A stretch of DNA of 64,000 nt from Spirodela intermedia (lineage: Eukaryota > Streptophyta > Magnoliopsida > Alismatales > Araceae). A model generated the notes under the pieces. It searched no databases. It was given only the letters and a program-made list of their open reading frames with translations, and was not told where the DNA came from. A program made the translations under genes and the position numbers. Shown here piece after piece: positions 1-14,626 of the stretch (positions within the stretch are counted from its first letter, which is position 1; each line of letters starts with the position of its first letter). The stretch is from positions 6,679,501 through 6,743,500 of the forward strand of contig LR746268.1 of assembly GCA_902729315.2 (NCBI GenBank), read 5' to 3'.

Positions 1-354
1 AGCCACATCTCGCCACGCCTGCGTAGGACAACTCACGTCAATGATGATGATGATGGGCCGCATCTTCGCCCTCGGGAAGCTAATGCAACGGCATACGCGG
101 CTTGCTCAGCCCGCCGCCGCCGGTGCAGCCTCCTCGAGAAAGCAAAAGGACGGCCGACAACGCCGGCGGCGAGCCCAAGAACAGCCCGCCACCCCCCGCC
201 CACGGACTTTCTTCCGTCGCCCTTTTTCTTCCAACACAGTTGATAAGATGGGTCAAGAAAGGAGAACAACCACAGAGAAAACAAGATGACTCCATTGTTC
301 CATCTCAAGTTCCGAGCTCTGGATCCCAAGACGAGGAACTGCACAGAAACGGCG
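1..354. other. Intergenic, downstream of SART3-like gene
   Basis: This GC-rich stretch lies beyond the stop codon of the minus-strand SART3-like gene and probably includes its 3' UTR. It begins with a short run of ATG triplets near position 41 and has proline- and arginine-rich open frames on both strands. None resembles a known protein, so no gene is called. Confidence 0.5.
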
Positions 355-3300
355 CTACTTCTTCATGAGCAGACTCCTGAACTCCTGGTTTGACTTGGGC
401 TGTTCCTCACCGTCCGCTGGCTTCGCCTCGCTACTGGACCAGCCGAGGGGTCTGACGGATCTGGGCACCGCAAACGTGGCGCTCCCGGTCAACTGTACGT
501 GACCGCCGCGCCTGTGGGAAGCAGACTTAATGGAACTCCTGTCCTGTCTTTCCCCCCTGCCATGGTCTTCGTCCTCAACGGAAGCTGCCCTCCGACCTGT
601 ATAAGAACAGAGAAACGGCAACAAACACACCATATGATTGGATCAAAACCCGCCATCATCGCCAGCATGAAATCTGATCTACCCTTCTTTCAGCGTCTCG
701 AAAATATCGCAGCATTAGGTATGAACAGCGACGAGGATCTTGGGTGGAATGGCCTAGGGAGGATTTGGAGAAGAGTTCATGGCTGCGGTAATAACTGCTG
801 CAGCTCAGTGACTGCGCGTGGCGCGTGGTTAACACTCAGGTGTCCTAGCATGGTAAGAGCTACACAGGTTTGCTTGACGGGGAAAGGAAATTCTCTACCA
901 TATGATAAATATCCCACGATGTATAGAGATATAAATGCAGTGCATTACGTAAGGGAATGACGGCATGGTTGTGTGACGTACCACGACCACCTGCAAATCC
1001 ACCCCGGGTAAGTCCCTTTTTCTGACCCTGCTTTGGATCTGACCGGGCAATACTCAATCTCTTCCCAAGCAGAGTCTGTCTGTTCTTAGCGATCGCCAGA
1101 TGGAGATGTTCGTCGTCAGAAAAGTCTACATATGCAAATCCCTGGTGAAGTAGAAGATAGAGAAACAAGGGTTCAGGAAGCAGCCGTGAGGAGAGACCTT
1201 ATGCAAGTCAGTAAGAGAAATAACTTCAGATAAAATTTAGATATTTGATCATCTATTTCGAGAAAAAATAATGGAAAAAAAAAACATAACGTTTCTTTAA
1301 TTCGACCACGAAAGATTTTCCGAATTTTAAAGAATGTCGAGAAAGGAACAAGGGCTTGAGGATTCGAGCCATGAAGTCCTGTTGTAGATGGAAACAAGAT
1401 GAACACGTACAGCACACAGCAACTGAAAAAGACTAGAAATAACTCATGTTCTTTAACAGTTTGCATCTAAAGAGGATCAGATGAGATAAAAATGCAGGAA
1501 AAGTGGCGAGAAAATCGCTGTAAATTTCTTTTTATACTTTTAATAGAAATTTCCAATAGAAATCGATGACTGTAAATTGTTTGTGTGATTGGGCACGCAC
1601 CCTCGGTCTACCAGTAAACTTGTCCTTCAACAATCGAATAGCAGTCACTCCACCAACGTCATTGAAGAATTCACCCAGATGGTTCTCGTTTACCTAAAAA
1701 AACGAAGGAAACGTTAAGAAATTTTACGAGTCATGCTACCTATTTATTGATGCATTCTCTTTCATTCTGTATCACTTTTTAAAGTACTCCTGAGAAATTA
1801 ATTTCCAGAGAACCATACCTCTAGGCTGAGGTTAGAGACAAACACCGTACATTGATCCGTGTAGAACGTTGGGGCGTCCCCTTTGGAAACAGAATCGCCA
1901 GCGGCTTGCTCAATTTTTGTCTCTGATTTATTGGACTTGGGTAACACGGTCGGAATGAATGTTACCATTTGAGTATCATCAACGGGCCCTGATTTCTGAG
2001 CAGAACCTGGATGAGACTCTCGTCCTGGAAGTACATCCTTTTGCCTCTTTGCAGAGAGCTGCTTTTCCATTGATCCGTCCGTCATTTTCCTCTTCTTGGA
2101 GGGAGTTCTTGCGTTAGCATCATTATTCGGAACAGTTGATGGAAAACCAGTCTTGGAGGCTTGCTGCATCCTGAACATGCTGAGCTCCTTCAAACGGGGC
2201 ATCACCTGAGGGAGGGCAATAGATGAAAGTCAATATGAAATAAACACAAAAAAATACATCGTAGAGGATATCCTGTTTGGTAAATCTTCCAATGATTGCA
2301 AGGGCCCGTTTTAACCAGTTCATCAATTCCACATAGACTCCTGCCTCATTAGGATCACCCTGTTTTAGTTGTGTTAGCCCCGACTCCCATCTTAATATCT
2401 TTTTCGTTGATTTTTCTTGATTAACAAAGCAGCACAGCAGCTTTAGGTCCCCAACGACCACAATAGGATGAGTTTCATGGGAAAACTTCTCTTATTCATC
2501 GATCTCCGTTCTGCTCTCTTTACACATTTGCCAAGCCTCCGCCATTGTTGAAGACCATGATGTAGGCATGAATGAGAAGAGTAATCATTCCAGTATTCCT
2601 TTTTTACCCCAAATTCAGCAGGTTTCTGTTTCAATGAAAGTGGCCCTTAGCAAGAGAGAAGGAAGCATGGTTTTCTTTGATCGCAACAGAGAAAAAAATA
2701 AATAAAAATCCTTCTCCACCATGGTAATACACCCATTAACGGTTGGATATGACATCATGCCCCAGCTCATTGCGATATATATCATAGGCACTCAACATTC
2801 TGATCGTATGTGGCCATGTTCGCAGCTTGTAGCAGTTTCAAACTAAAGGCGTCCACTGCAGGTGTTATATAGGAGGGGGATCCAAGGGTGCGGATAGGTG
2901 AGGTTCCTCAGAGTATCACACCCCTAGCTCAATACCATGTTGCAGAGCTGTGTATAAACTGGTTATCAGAAGATACTACATCCCAACTAACTACCTCTCA
3001 CCACTCAGAAAGCAATTATAAAATGCATGAAGCATCATCGCCAGAGAAAGCTTACCTTCTTCATCGCAAGATCATAATCATCAAGAGAACCAAATTGCCT
3101 TTCAAACCGCAACCAAGAGTGGCAAATATCCTGAATAACCATGTTCTTTTAGGAGACAGGTATCATCTGAAGCACAATATTAATTTATTACGATAGCTTA
3201 AAAAACACCTAAAGACGGGAAAATAAGTAAACTAGCAGGAAACGATTATTGTGTATCTTCGAAGACAGAATGCCAAAGCAGGTAGAACATATAACAGAGG

Positions 3301-6300
3301 AACAGTGTCACGTCCTGCCATAAAACTAAATTACATATTAACAACGTGAATAAATGGGAAAAGATATGCAAATGACACCCCATTATGGCACAGGTTTTTA
3401 TGAAAGTTTTCAGTTGAGTCATTCTTTATCAAAATCCACCACATGATAAATTATTGGGAAAAGACACAATATGCAAAGAATGAGAAGGCATCAAACAGTA
3501 CACTGTGACACACCCCCTCATTAGGGCACCCAGGTTAGTTGAACCTTGCTCAGCCAAAAAAAAGTTTTGGACAAAGAGTCTAGCATGCACATAGGCACCG
3601 ATGGACATAACCCCACTCAGCAGGTGCAGGCGTAACCATGGCCAATGTGACAGTGGAGGCACTGCGGACAACATAGCTGAAGATTCCACGACAGACAACC
3701 TCAGCTGGCACGTGCAGGGTACGAAAGTGGTGCATGGAAGAACCCAGATAATGAAAACATTGGGGCAACTTGTCCAAGGAGGGAAATTCATGTAATTTAC
3801 AAATTGGAGGAACCCATGGCGGAACAAGGGAATACGGAGCTTCCTCCAGCCTCTTCGTCCATTGAACTTGATATACATCAATATAGTGGTCATCAGAGGG
3901 GCACGGTCAGATGTCATGATCTTGTTCGCATGTTAACAAACTACATTGAAAAACGGCGAGGGAAACAATGGACGATGATATTCCTTCCTTAATTTGGTGC
4001 TCACCAAGATGTATTACCAAATTGTTAACACGAGCTAAATATCATTGGTACTAAACTTTTATAACAAGAAATTTTAGCGAGTAATTTGGAAATAAAAAAA
4101 AGATAACAAAGAAATATACCATTTGAGAAAGGTAGGGACATCCTTGGAGTTTGCCTAGAGGATGAATAGGAACAAAAAATAAAATTGTAAACAGGGTGCG
4201 ATATAATTTCCTGGGTCAGCAATCTTGGAGATTATCTAGGACTAAGGATTTAAAAATATTAACAGAGACCAAATATAATAGGAAGAGAATTATCCAAACA
4301 GAAGCAAGTTAACATGAGCCAGATAAGATTCAGAGTCACGAATTTAGAATTAGCTGCAAAAATGCGGCATAAAAATTACGATTTCAGAAAAAGAAAGCCA
4401 CATGAAGAAAAAGCAAATGACATTTACTTAACACAGCCTATAAGCAAAAAGAAACATACCTCGGAACCGTTTCCAACGAATTTTTTGCTATAGCATCTCT
4501 TGTAGATGGATCTTGCCTCATTTGTATTACCCAATCTGATCTCCATATCTATGTAACCTTTCCAAGCTTCCAACACAGCGCCACTGCAGTAAGTAGTGTA
4601 TAGAATGTAAGAACGTGAAGCCCAAAACAAGTTGCTGGAAGTGCGAGAACATCCTAAATGAACAGAAACACAGGCATTTCAGTTGTTTACGCATTTAAAT
4701 GAGAATTCGCCAAATACAAGCAGTAGCAGCTGGCAATGTGTCCCCAGATAAAGACCTTTTTTTAAGCAAGCTTTCCCAAACTCCACGGGCTGCTATCAAA
4801 TCCTTCCCCAGGTCCATCTCTAAGCGAGCCCAATAATCGTGCAGATGCAGTGAATCCTCCATCCCAATCCCTTCTAACGATAAATACTCGGTGGCACGCT
4901 GTGACAAAACAAGGCAACATGCAGACCAACAGTCAGTGAGGCAGGAAATAAATAAATGCAACTCACAACACCAATAATTTAACCTAAGAAAGGAAGAATC
5001 CACACAAATGCTCAAAATTCAATCAAGACGGTAGAGCAAAGAAATAAGCTAGCAAACACATCATAAATGCTTTTCTGTCTCGTCATTACATCAAAAGCAT
5101 AGACAGAAATACCCAGTTATAGCTGTCAGGTGTTCAGAAAGACATCAATTGAAAGGTCATATTAGGTAAATAAGCAGATGCTGTCCAAAAACCAGAAAAC
5201 CAATTTAGTGTCGGTGGTCTGACCTCCAAAAATTGAGAAACAAAACATTACAAGGAGACAGAGATATCTCATCAGCATGGATAGCAAACTTTCAGATTCA
5301 ATCACAATATTACAAAAGGAAAATCGGTAAAAAAATATTTGATGCTTAATAATCCCATAAAACTCGTTAAAATAAAGAGCTCCAAGCTCAGCAGTCGAAA
5401 GAAATTGCAACTTTACACTATTACAAAATAACGCAAACAAGAAAGTCAACAGGTATTAGAGGGACTTCTCAATTACAACCTAATATTAAATCAATTAATT
5501 TTCGCCGACTAATTCAGAGTCTAGCTAGAAATCACCAAATATCCGAGTCTTTATCTCTTTGGTACGACACTTCAGAATATCTATAATAAACTTTTGCAGT
5601 TTCAGAGCAACGAAAATTTCCTGCAGATGTAATAATGGAAGAAAAAACATGTACGAAGATGAAAAGAAAGGAGAGGATGGGAAAGGGAAGAAAAAGAAGA
5701 AAATCGGACAACCTGTCATAACTCAGCAACCAATGCATTTGGTTGCTGGGTCTACCATATGTGAGTGGGAGAGAACCACAGTCATAGTAAATCATAAAAT
5801 ACTTCTTAGTGACTGTTGGTCATGAATGAGTTCATGACGCATGAAATTTTACCCATAATTTCTTGTACTTCACCCACTTATTTTCCTGCAGTTGCAGTTT
5901 TAATCTTTTTGAATTTCATCCTTACTTTATTTAACTCATCTATATTACCCAAATATTTTAAAACGAAAAATTATCAAAGCATACTGAATATAATACATTC
6001 CTAAAATCCACTTCAAGTTCTCCAATAAACTCGAAGGCTATTGAATTCGGGCATGCACAGGATGAGTGACCATTGATGCAAAGTACCACGATCATACTGA
6101 GAATAATATTTTATATGAATCATTGTCTGCGCACGCCTATAATGAAGTAGAATCAGTAGAACAGCAAAAAAGTAGTCGATGAAATGTAAATACTAAAATA
6201 CTAAAGAAATCATGCGATATTCAGCATGACAACTTTGTCCAATACTAATGAAAAAGTAGTAAAAGGGTTAAAAAATCATTTTTGGGTAAAAAGCAAATGC

Positions 6301-9300
6301 TCGGGTGTCCGCCTAAACACCATTCATTTGGATCAGCTTACATGACAGCAATCAATTGATATACTACCGCCCATACAAGAGAAATCATCTGTTATAATCC
6401 TCGCAGAATGAAGTTAAATGGATTAATTCTTCATTAACAATCGATACAATTTATTAGAGTACAGACAAGGATTGCATCCTTGAGTGTGAGCTACAGTTCG
6501 CCACAACACAGATAAAAATTTTAGAAACGCGTCATGAAAAACCTAAAAGAAATTATCAAGAACATTTTCTGACGTAGAAAACGTATTCAGAGAATTTACA
6601 GATTACAGTATGGTGTAATTTTGGCTTGGCATTGTAGGGAAAAGCAAGATTAGCACTATTCCAAAGCCACTCAAGTTCATAAGAAACTAATGAAGCCATT
6701 TGATTAAGATTTTCAGTACTTTTTTCATAAGAATCGTGTTATACTTGATTGAATGCACAGAGAAGATTAAGTTCAAATTACCTCAAATGTGGCCCTTATT
6801 AAGCTGTAGTCCAGACCATCATCTTTCAGCCCACATGAGGAGATTCTTCGTCTCAAACTATCGACACGAGTGACAAATAAATCTAAATACTGCAAGTGCC
6901 AAAGGGGCAAAATACTGTCAATAGAAATAAACCAACAATATTCACAAACAAAAAAAAATAGAGAGAAACTTCGAATGGATTGCTCCACAGATTCTGACAA
7001 AAAGAAATCGAATTTATTTTTAATGATGATAATTACAGGGGTTTAAACCTTTCGTAATTAAACACAATACATTAATATTCTAAATACTTCTTATATTCCG
7101 TTTAAAATTTCAGAAAGCTTATGAACTTGCATGCAAAGTGTTCTGGCTGGCTTCTGGTGCCATCCTTGATTACATCTGCCTAACAACTTACAACAAAAAG
7201 CTTCCCAAATTCATTTTTATCAGATCAACCTGTAATGACAAGGATTTCATACAAGCAACTTCCTATCTCTTTAGATACACATTATTGCTTGTAATTGTTT
7301 TAGGCAACAGGTAATCACCATGTTGGCAGGAAAAACTATAATGGCAAACAGTAAGTGACAAAATAGTCCAAGGAAAAGATAGATGTGTGAGAAAATAAAA
7401 CAGACAAATGTAATGGATCCTCTGTAACTTACCTCATTGAAGCTTGAAAAGGCACACTGCAAGGACTGCTCAAAGACCTAACGCAAGAACAAAGATAAAA
7501 GTACAAAGCAAACAGTTAATTATGATGCATTTATGGACCATCAGGCACAGAAATAGAAAACCTATCAAAAACTCTACAGCATAGTATAACCTACACAGGT
7601 AACACAATTGTAAATCAAGAAATATGTAACCCTAAACTTTACCGAACCATTTTAAACCAATTATATCCATTTCACGAGACAATGATCAATGAAACTCAAA
7701 ATAACCGTATTTAAGTCACCCTCCTAAAAAATAAACTTACCTAATATTCCACTTTAGAGTAGAAAAATGTTCACCAAAAGATAAAGCTGATTCCCTCAAA
7801 GGATAATAAGTAAAAAATAAAATACGCATTCAAACGGCCCCTAGCCCAAACCAAAGGGTAAACAGCAAAAATTCACTCTGTGAGAAAAGTGAGACAGCAT
7901 AAAGAGGAATAAATCACATCCCAAGATTAGAAAATCATATACAGTTCTTATTTCTTAAACTGAAGCCCCAATTTTCATGAATACGAAGTATAGAAGAACA
8001 TATTCATTGGTAAATATGAAAATCCCAATAAAAAGCACATCTAAGCTGGAGGTACATGAGATGCATCCCAAAGCTTCATTATTTAGACATCCTACACAGT
8101 TTTCAAAAAAAATCCAGTACGAACGTACCAGCCTAAAGATTTAGTTTGGAAATCATGATATACAATAAATCAGGTGATACGTAGCACCAATAAGATCACT
8201 CAAAGAAAGGAATAAAAATGGGAACATACCGCAGATAACTCCTTTTCTGAAGCAGCAATACGCTCCAAAGAAAGCAAGTACTGGACCCAAAGAGTGCCAA
8301 TCCAACTGCAGTTCCTTGTAGCTCTGGAATAAACATCCTTCAAAACAGTAGGGATCTGAAAAGAGAAAAAGCATATTCTGTCACAATTACCCACCACGAA
8401 AAGTTCATTAATATATCTTAAAAGTACCTTCAAAGTTTTATCCATGTAACTAGTATATTCCAACCAAAGATCACTTGAAATAGGGAACTCTGAGATAGCA
8501 CGTTCGTAAAGAGTTTGAACACGAGCAGGATGCCCAGATGAATCCTCAAACTTTATGTATGACTGCAGAAAACAGGAAACTTACTTTCTTTAAGAAAGAA
8601 TAGGAACCAAAAAACAAAACATATAAATGCCTACACATTGGTTCCTTCGAATCATGCATAAACTGATAGCAATTGGATAACAACCATTGGAATCAAAGAG
8701 AATCTAGAAAAGAGGGTTAGCATGTCAAAGCACCAAAAAATTATTGTAATCCGTATCAGTTTCCATATATCCATCACCAAAAACAGATATTTCAAGGCGA
8801 TTATAACTTAATTGTTTGAAATAAAAAATAAAATAATCGACTCAGAAATACACACAGGAAAAAAAAATGCAGATCAACCTGGAAGTTGAACTAAAACAAG
8901 AAATAACTAATGAAAAAAATATCGTTTCACGAATAAGAATGATAAACACTTAATTAACTTGAAACAAGAAAAAACCAGCTAATAACACAGACCTAACTCC
9001 CGAAAAGAAAAAAGGCATTCTTAAGACAAAATTGTGAGCAAGAGAATGGCATGTGGATAGTTCCTTCTGACGTGTACCATACCATAAAATGCTGGATTCT
9101 ATCAGAGTCAGCAGAATTTGAAGCAGAAAGCTGATCTTCATAAGATACACGAGCATTGTACATGTCCAAGGCCCTTTGATATGCAGATGCCACACTCTTC
9201 GGAATCACATCCAACTCATCGGAGCTGTTTTCACAAGCATTTCCTAGTCCAATCTCCCATTGCTTGTAAGTAAGAAATGTTGAATTCAAATCAGCAAGAG

Positions 9301-12300
9301 GGATTGATAACTGGCGCTGGAACAGAGAACGGACACGATTTATCTGTTTAGCCTTGTCCTACAAAACAGATGTAACCTTGGTCACCATCTCAATACTTTT
9401 TTGCACACTATTCAGATCTTTACTAGTACAGAAATATGAAATACAGTAGGACCTATAAAATTATATGGTTGCAGTCTTCTGCACCAGAATCAGTGAAGCA
9501 GTAAATCTTAAGCACTATCACAACAATCGTGAGTCAGCCAGAGTCCAGTGACCACCGAAGGAATTGGCCGAAAGTGGTTGCACCCAATGCAAACCTTTCG
9601 AGCCAATCTTCCTCTTAATGAAAACTTGGGTGACAGCAAAAAACTAAATATATCGAGAGTCAAGGTTTCCTTCCATAACCCCAATTCTTCATTCATTTCT
9701 AGGAGAATTGTAGATCCTTCTTCATTTCTTCTATCATAGCTTTACAACAAATAAAACATTTTTCTAATAATCTGGGCTGATATTAACTTCGCTATCAAAT
9801 ATCATTAGGCAAAATAGTTATTTCCGGCAACATTTCAAGACAAGAACTGACTGATATATCGCCATAAATTCAAATATTTGGCTTTTGTGTGGAATGCTGA
9901 ATAAATTTACATCCTCTAGGGCATTCCCAACAGAACAACTCAGATCACAGCTTCACGTGATTACAGTACAAATATAACATAGGTGGAAAATTTCAGCATG
10001 CTTTTGTTCAACTATTCCTACCTTTTCTATGCTTGGAGAGGGTTAAACGTCAACTGAAGAAAATGTAGGATTGTAGTCTTCCCCTTGCTCTCATCTCAAC
10101 CCTATCACACAAAATTATATAGCCTACACGGAGATGGTGAATCCTAAGTTAAATTACCTCACCCTCCCAAAATCAAAAAGGATTAACCCACCTCGCCATA
10201 AAGAATTCAGACCCACTCTCTGACTCTATCACTAGGATTACCCATTATTAAAGTCAAATGTCTATAGATCTTCTACACTGTTGAGAAGCTTTTGCTAAAT
10301 ATCTCCACTACAGAGACACCCAAGGGACATATGGTTCAATGCTCGTCCACAAACTCGCTGCAAAAGGTCTTCATGTTGTCCACAAAGAAAGCCATCCAAT
10401 CATAGTTGGGGTCTCCCCAATGTGATCATTCAAATCAAAATCCTAACTTTCAATATTTGTAGAAATCTGGAGAAGAAGCCAAATGTATGGAAACTCCATT
10501 TGCACACTTATGGTAAGCTGAATGCAATGTGAACCTACCCACCTTTTTCTATTTTCCACCCCCAAGATACTGCCGTCAAAGTTATTCCTCATACACAATG
10601 CAAGAGTGAATAGAATTAATTAAAAAGAAATTTATGGTTACACATAATCTGATGTAGCTTAAAACCTGGTATACCTCACTGTTACTGTCATCCATGGTCA
10701 ACAAAATAGCCTCTTCAAACTCTCGATATGCATCCCAGATCTTGCTGCCTTCAGTGACATGCAGCCCAGCAGCAGAAATGGCACGCTCATATAAATTCCT
10801 CATCTTCGAAACACCAGCTGGGGCACACTGGGCTACGGACTGATCATGTTCTTCAATGAAACGAAGATAATCCAACCACAAAGGAACTGACTAGAGAAGG
10901 AGGAAAGAAACCGATCAGTAGTCTTCATTTAAAAAAAAAGAAATCTCATGCCAGGAATCTTTGTCCAGAATCAGGATATAAACCTACCAAATACTCATGG
11001 ACTCCATTTTCATAAATCTCTTCAATAACGGGAACAGCTTCAATACTGCAGTGCAATATAAAAGAGAATAAAGATCTTAAGTAACAAAGTGACTCTATTT
11101 ATGGACAACCAACAAATGCATCTTTTCCAGAATAATGTCCACCATTACTGAAATAGATACTTCCAGTTAAGAAAACATGGTTTGTCATAGCACAGACTGG
11201 TAACATGAAGTAATAATATTTACATGCAGAATTAAGGGGTTCACACATGGACATAGTTGGACAAAGACAGCTTTCCTAAGGCAGGTAAATCTAGAGTGTA
11301 TTGCTTAGGGAAACGCCAAAATGACAAATACAACAAATCCAAGAAAAAAACTCGTGTGCCTCATAGAACTCTCAAGAAATAGGTCTCATACACCACTGTT
11401 TGAAGCCTGTTGAGTCATACTAAATAACACTGCCATTTTCTTTTTACGGATACATCACAGAGCATTCACGCAACCCCATAAAAAAGAAGTAGCTAGAGCT
11501 CCCCTTAGTGGTAAACAACACCCCCCCCCCTCCCCCAAACACCACCCTAGAGAAAGCCCCCACCACCATAGGCACTGCTCAACCTCCAACTGTTGGTAAG
11601 ACTTTCAGAATAACATTTAACATCTTATTAGTAGATGTATTTCTTGATTTCAGAAAGATTATTTTCACTAATTGAATTCATTAATTTTTGGCTCATTGAT
11701 GAGGTAAAGTGTTTTGCCATTTCATATGTAAACTTTAGTCAATCATCCAATTAGGATGACGTCTTCCAATATCCACTGTTTTACAACATAAGGACCTACT
11801 TTTCTTGATTTCAAACAAGATACAGAAATGGAGAATAAGGCGACAAGCAAAACCATTGCATTGCCAATGGGAGACAAGTTCTTGTATTGCCCATTCGCCT
11901 GGGTTCAAATGTCTTTCTCTTCTGCATAACACTGTTCCCTAGCAAGGCCTTGAAATTCCTGCAGCACTTGGACGCCGATTGTACGCTTCTTCTAAAGAAG
12001 TTTTTACAGAAATGAATTTTACGCATGCTTGTCCAAGTATTTGTTTTATCATTGAAAAAGAAGATATCCAACTTGGACACTGTGGCTATCTGCAATTTGA
12101 CACGGAAATAAAATCACCATCCTGGTAAAATCTTTACGTTCACTGGCAGCCTGTTCCAACTTAACACTGGGAAAAAAATAGTAAACGGTCTTGATTGATT
12201 GAAATCACTCTATTGTGGATAAATAAATAAGATATGAATTTTGCACAACTGAGCGTCAAATCTCAATCTCGAAAACGCAGCCTCCCTGCCTCCCTAAATC

Positions 12301-14148
12301 ACACAATGAAAACACTACCATATCTGCAACCTAAGTTGGTGGTGTACCTGGAATGCAATGTAATTTCATCGTTCGCCCACTCAATCCACATTTTAGGACT
12401 CAAGGGAAACAATTCGCTCATTGATTTTCTTGCTTGTCTGAGCTTCTCAGTGTTACAGAACTTCCTTAAGCACTGTATATACTGCGCAAACAGGAAAAGT
12501 CATTTAATAAGCTTAAATCAAAACTTAAACATGTGGAGCTAAGGAAATACAAAAAATGAGTTTATAAACCTATGAAAAATGATTTTTTTTATAAAAGCTG
12601 CTGACACAACAAGAAATAAAATAAAATGATTGTGAGAAACATGAATCATGTTATTTGAAATGTAATACATCGTTTTAATTATTTATTAGCAGTTAAAGTG
12701 TTTTTATTCATATCTTTCATCAGACAGCTTATATTCAAATGGTAAAAAGAAAGCAACAAGGATTAAACAAAGCCACAAAATATTTTATAATACCGAGAAT
12801 GCACCTCTTCCAATATCAATGGAAGAACAGAACCAGTGTGACACGAGCCCTACCTGACGAATAAATTAAATATGCCTTACAACGAAAAACGTAGTACTTC
12901 ATAAAATTTTACAACGCCAATTTTCTTGTCAGCTAATCTGTGGCACAAATGTATACTGCTGTATATAATAAGAGAAGGATGACAGAAGAAAACAAGGAAA
13001 CCAACCGAACCGAACAGATGTAGAAGTGAAACGACCTATGCCTGACAACACTTAAAATCCAGTTACGTGACGACTATTACAATATCATTCATCAGTTTAA
13101 CCACTGAAAAATTTTGAATTGCACGATTCCCGGGTAAAATAATGTCAGCCAACATAAATGCGTAATTTCCATAGGCCTCAAAAAATTAGCATTGTTTCTA
13201 GAATATACGGCTGCAACAATCTTAAATAAATGCTCAGAAACTGGGACATCAATCATGAGGAGCCACTATCTTCTTGCTTTTTCCTTTTAAAAGCAAATCC
13301 TGACATGTATTCATTAACATTTATGATCTCATCGTGCCAAGGAACCTTCTCTAGGCCAGCCTCCAAACTCAAATAGTGCAGTCCTTCTAACAAAGATCAC
13401 AATCAGCTCTCTCACTCTATGACCAAAAATTGTGTCCGCTGTCACTCCTGAATGCCCAACTTCCTCTCGATCTAAGTCGCCGAGCGTCTGCAGATGAGTC
13501 AAGATAATGAATAATTCCCCTTATCCACTATCAGTACCACCATGCACATGTTTCCTCTCTACTCTTGAAAATATGGTAAGAGTATGTAGAATAAATAGAC
13601 CTAACGACGTCATCCATTGTAACATCCGTGAGTAGATTTATTTTTACTCTTTGCAGTCCTTGGATCATGGGATTCAGTTTCCACAGCAACATCTCATTAT
13701 CCTCATATTATGCATAGCAAGTCAACGAAGACATCCGATGAGACGGGACAAATAGGAGTAGGCAACAGACGAACAGTCTGACCGCCCGTCGCATGAATTG
13801 CTTGATAAATACACTATTCAGAAGAACCGGCGTCAACCTTTGTAGCAGACTGATGAATAAACGGATGAATCACTCATATGTAAATGAGACAAGAGCTTCG
13901 GCCTTGGATGTGTCAAATGACGAGGTATTGGCATGATGGAGACGTACCTGAACGTGAGCTTCGTAGTTCGCAGGGTTCTCCTGAACGGCCTTTTCCAAGG
14001 CATCAATCTGTATGTTCTCCGCCTCTTCATCTTGCTCAGAATCTGAGGACGAGCTATGGCCACTCTTGTCCTCCCCTGAAGAAACCCCATCGCCATCCCC
14101 GCTTGGGGTTTCCAACATCTCTACACCCTCATCCGGTCGTTCCGCCAT
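355..14148 (-). CDS. SART3: SART3/Prp24-type U4/U6 snRNP recycling factor (HAT repeats, RRM, LSM-binding tail)
   Basis: Sixteen exons (minus, 5' to 3'): 14148-13948, 12481-12348, 11045-10988, 10890-10675, 9358-9083, 8562-8428, 8355-8230, 7477-7433, 6889-6782, 4898-4756, 4583-4460, 3130-3056, 2205-1819, 1693-1601, 1141-982, 596-355. All joins are GT-AG and in phase, giving 840 aa. An acidic N-terminus (start MAERPDEGVEM) leads into HAT half-TPR repeats such as LWLDYLRF, LWLEYTSYM, LWVQYLLSL and ILEAWKGYIDMEI-like segments over about residues 60-550. Exon 13 carries a lysine/arginine-rich patch (PSKKRKM). One RRM follows, with RNP2 VFVSNL and RNP1 RPRGFAYVDF. The extreme C-terminus, PKSNQEFRSLLMKK, is the LSM-interaction motif of this family. 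Family knowledge: SART3/Prp24 anneals U4 and U6 snRNAs when tri-snRNPs are recycled in the nucleus. The first methionine is upstream of an acidic segment; an in-frame upstream ATG at 14202 looks like 5' UTR. Introns are AT-rich and up to about 1.9 kb. Confidence 0.93.
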
Positions 14149-14626
14149 GGGGAACTCCCTAGAGAACAAGCAGCTGCGTTGAACGCACGAGTGGGGCAGC
14201 ACCTCTCTCCTCCTGGGATCGCCACCGCCCGAGCCGGAGACGAGAAGAGCTCAGCGACTGTGCCTACTACCGAAGAGGGTTTACCATAGACGACCTAGAA
14301 ACAAATAGACGTTACGACGATGCGAGAGGGCCTATCTAAGGCGTTCCAGCCCGAGCTGACTCGGTAGCTCGCCTCAACTGACCGATTCGGGCCGTTTCGC
14401 ATCTCTCTCTCTATATATATATATATATTGATAAACATATGTGAAAATTATGTCAACATCGGATTATCCCGGAAGGGATTTTCTCTCCCCCTTAGATGGG
14501 ATTTTAAACGCACAGTAAAATTATTTATTTTATTTATATTTAACTCTTTTCGACATAGTTAGGATCAACGTAGAGAACTAGCTTTACAGACGCATCGAGA
14601 GTTGGGAGCATCAAAGACAACCCAGA
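14149..14626. other. Intergenic between SART3-like start and sHSP 3' end
   Basis: This holds the SART3-like promoter and 5' UTR (GC-rich, 14149-14400), a CT/AT dinucleotide run at 14403-14428, and AT-rich sequence that is probably the 3' UTR of the small heat-shock gene. No open frame of interest was seen. Confidence 0.6.

Noticed and set aside
1355-1375. T-arm-like GATTCGAGCC suggesting a tRNA
   Set aside because: No matching acceptor, D-arm or anticodon arm could be folded around it; it lies within a SART3-like intron.
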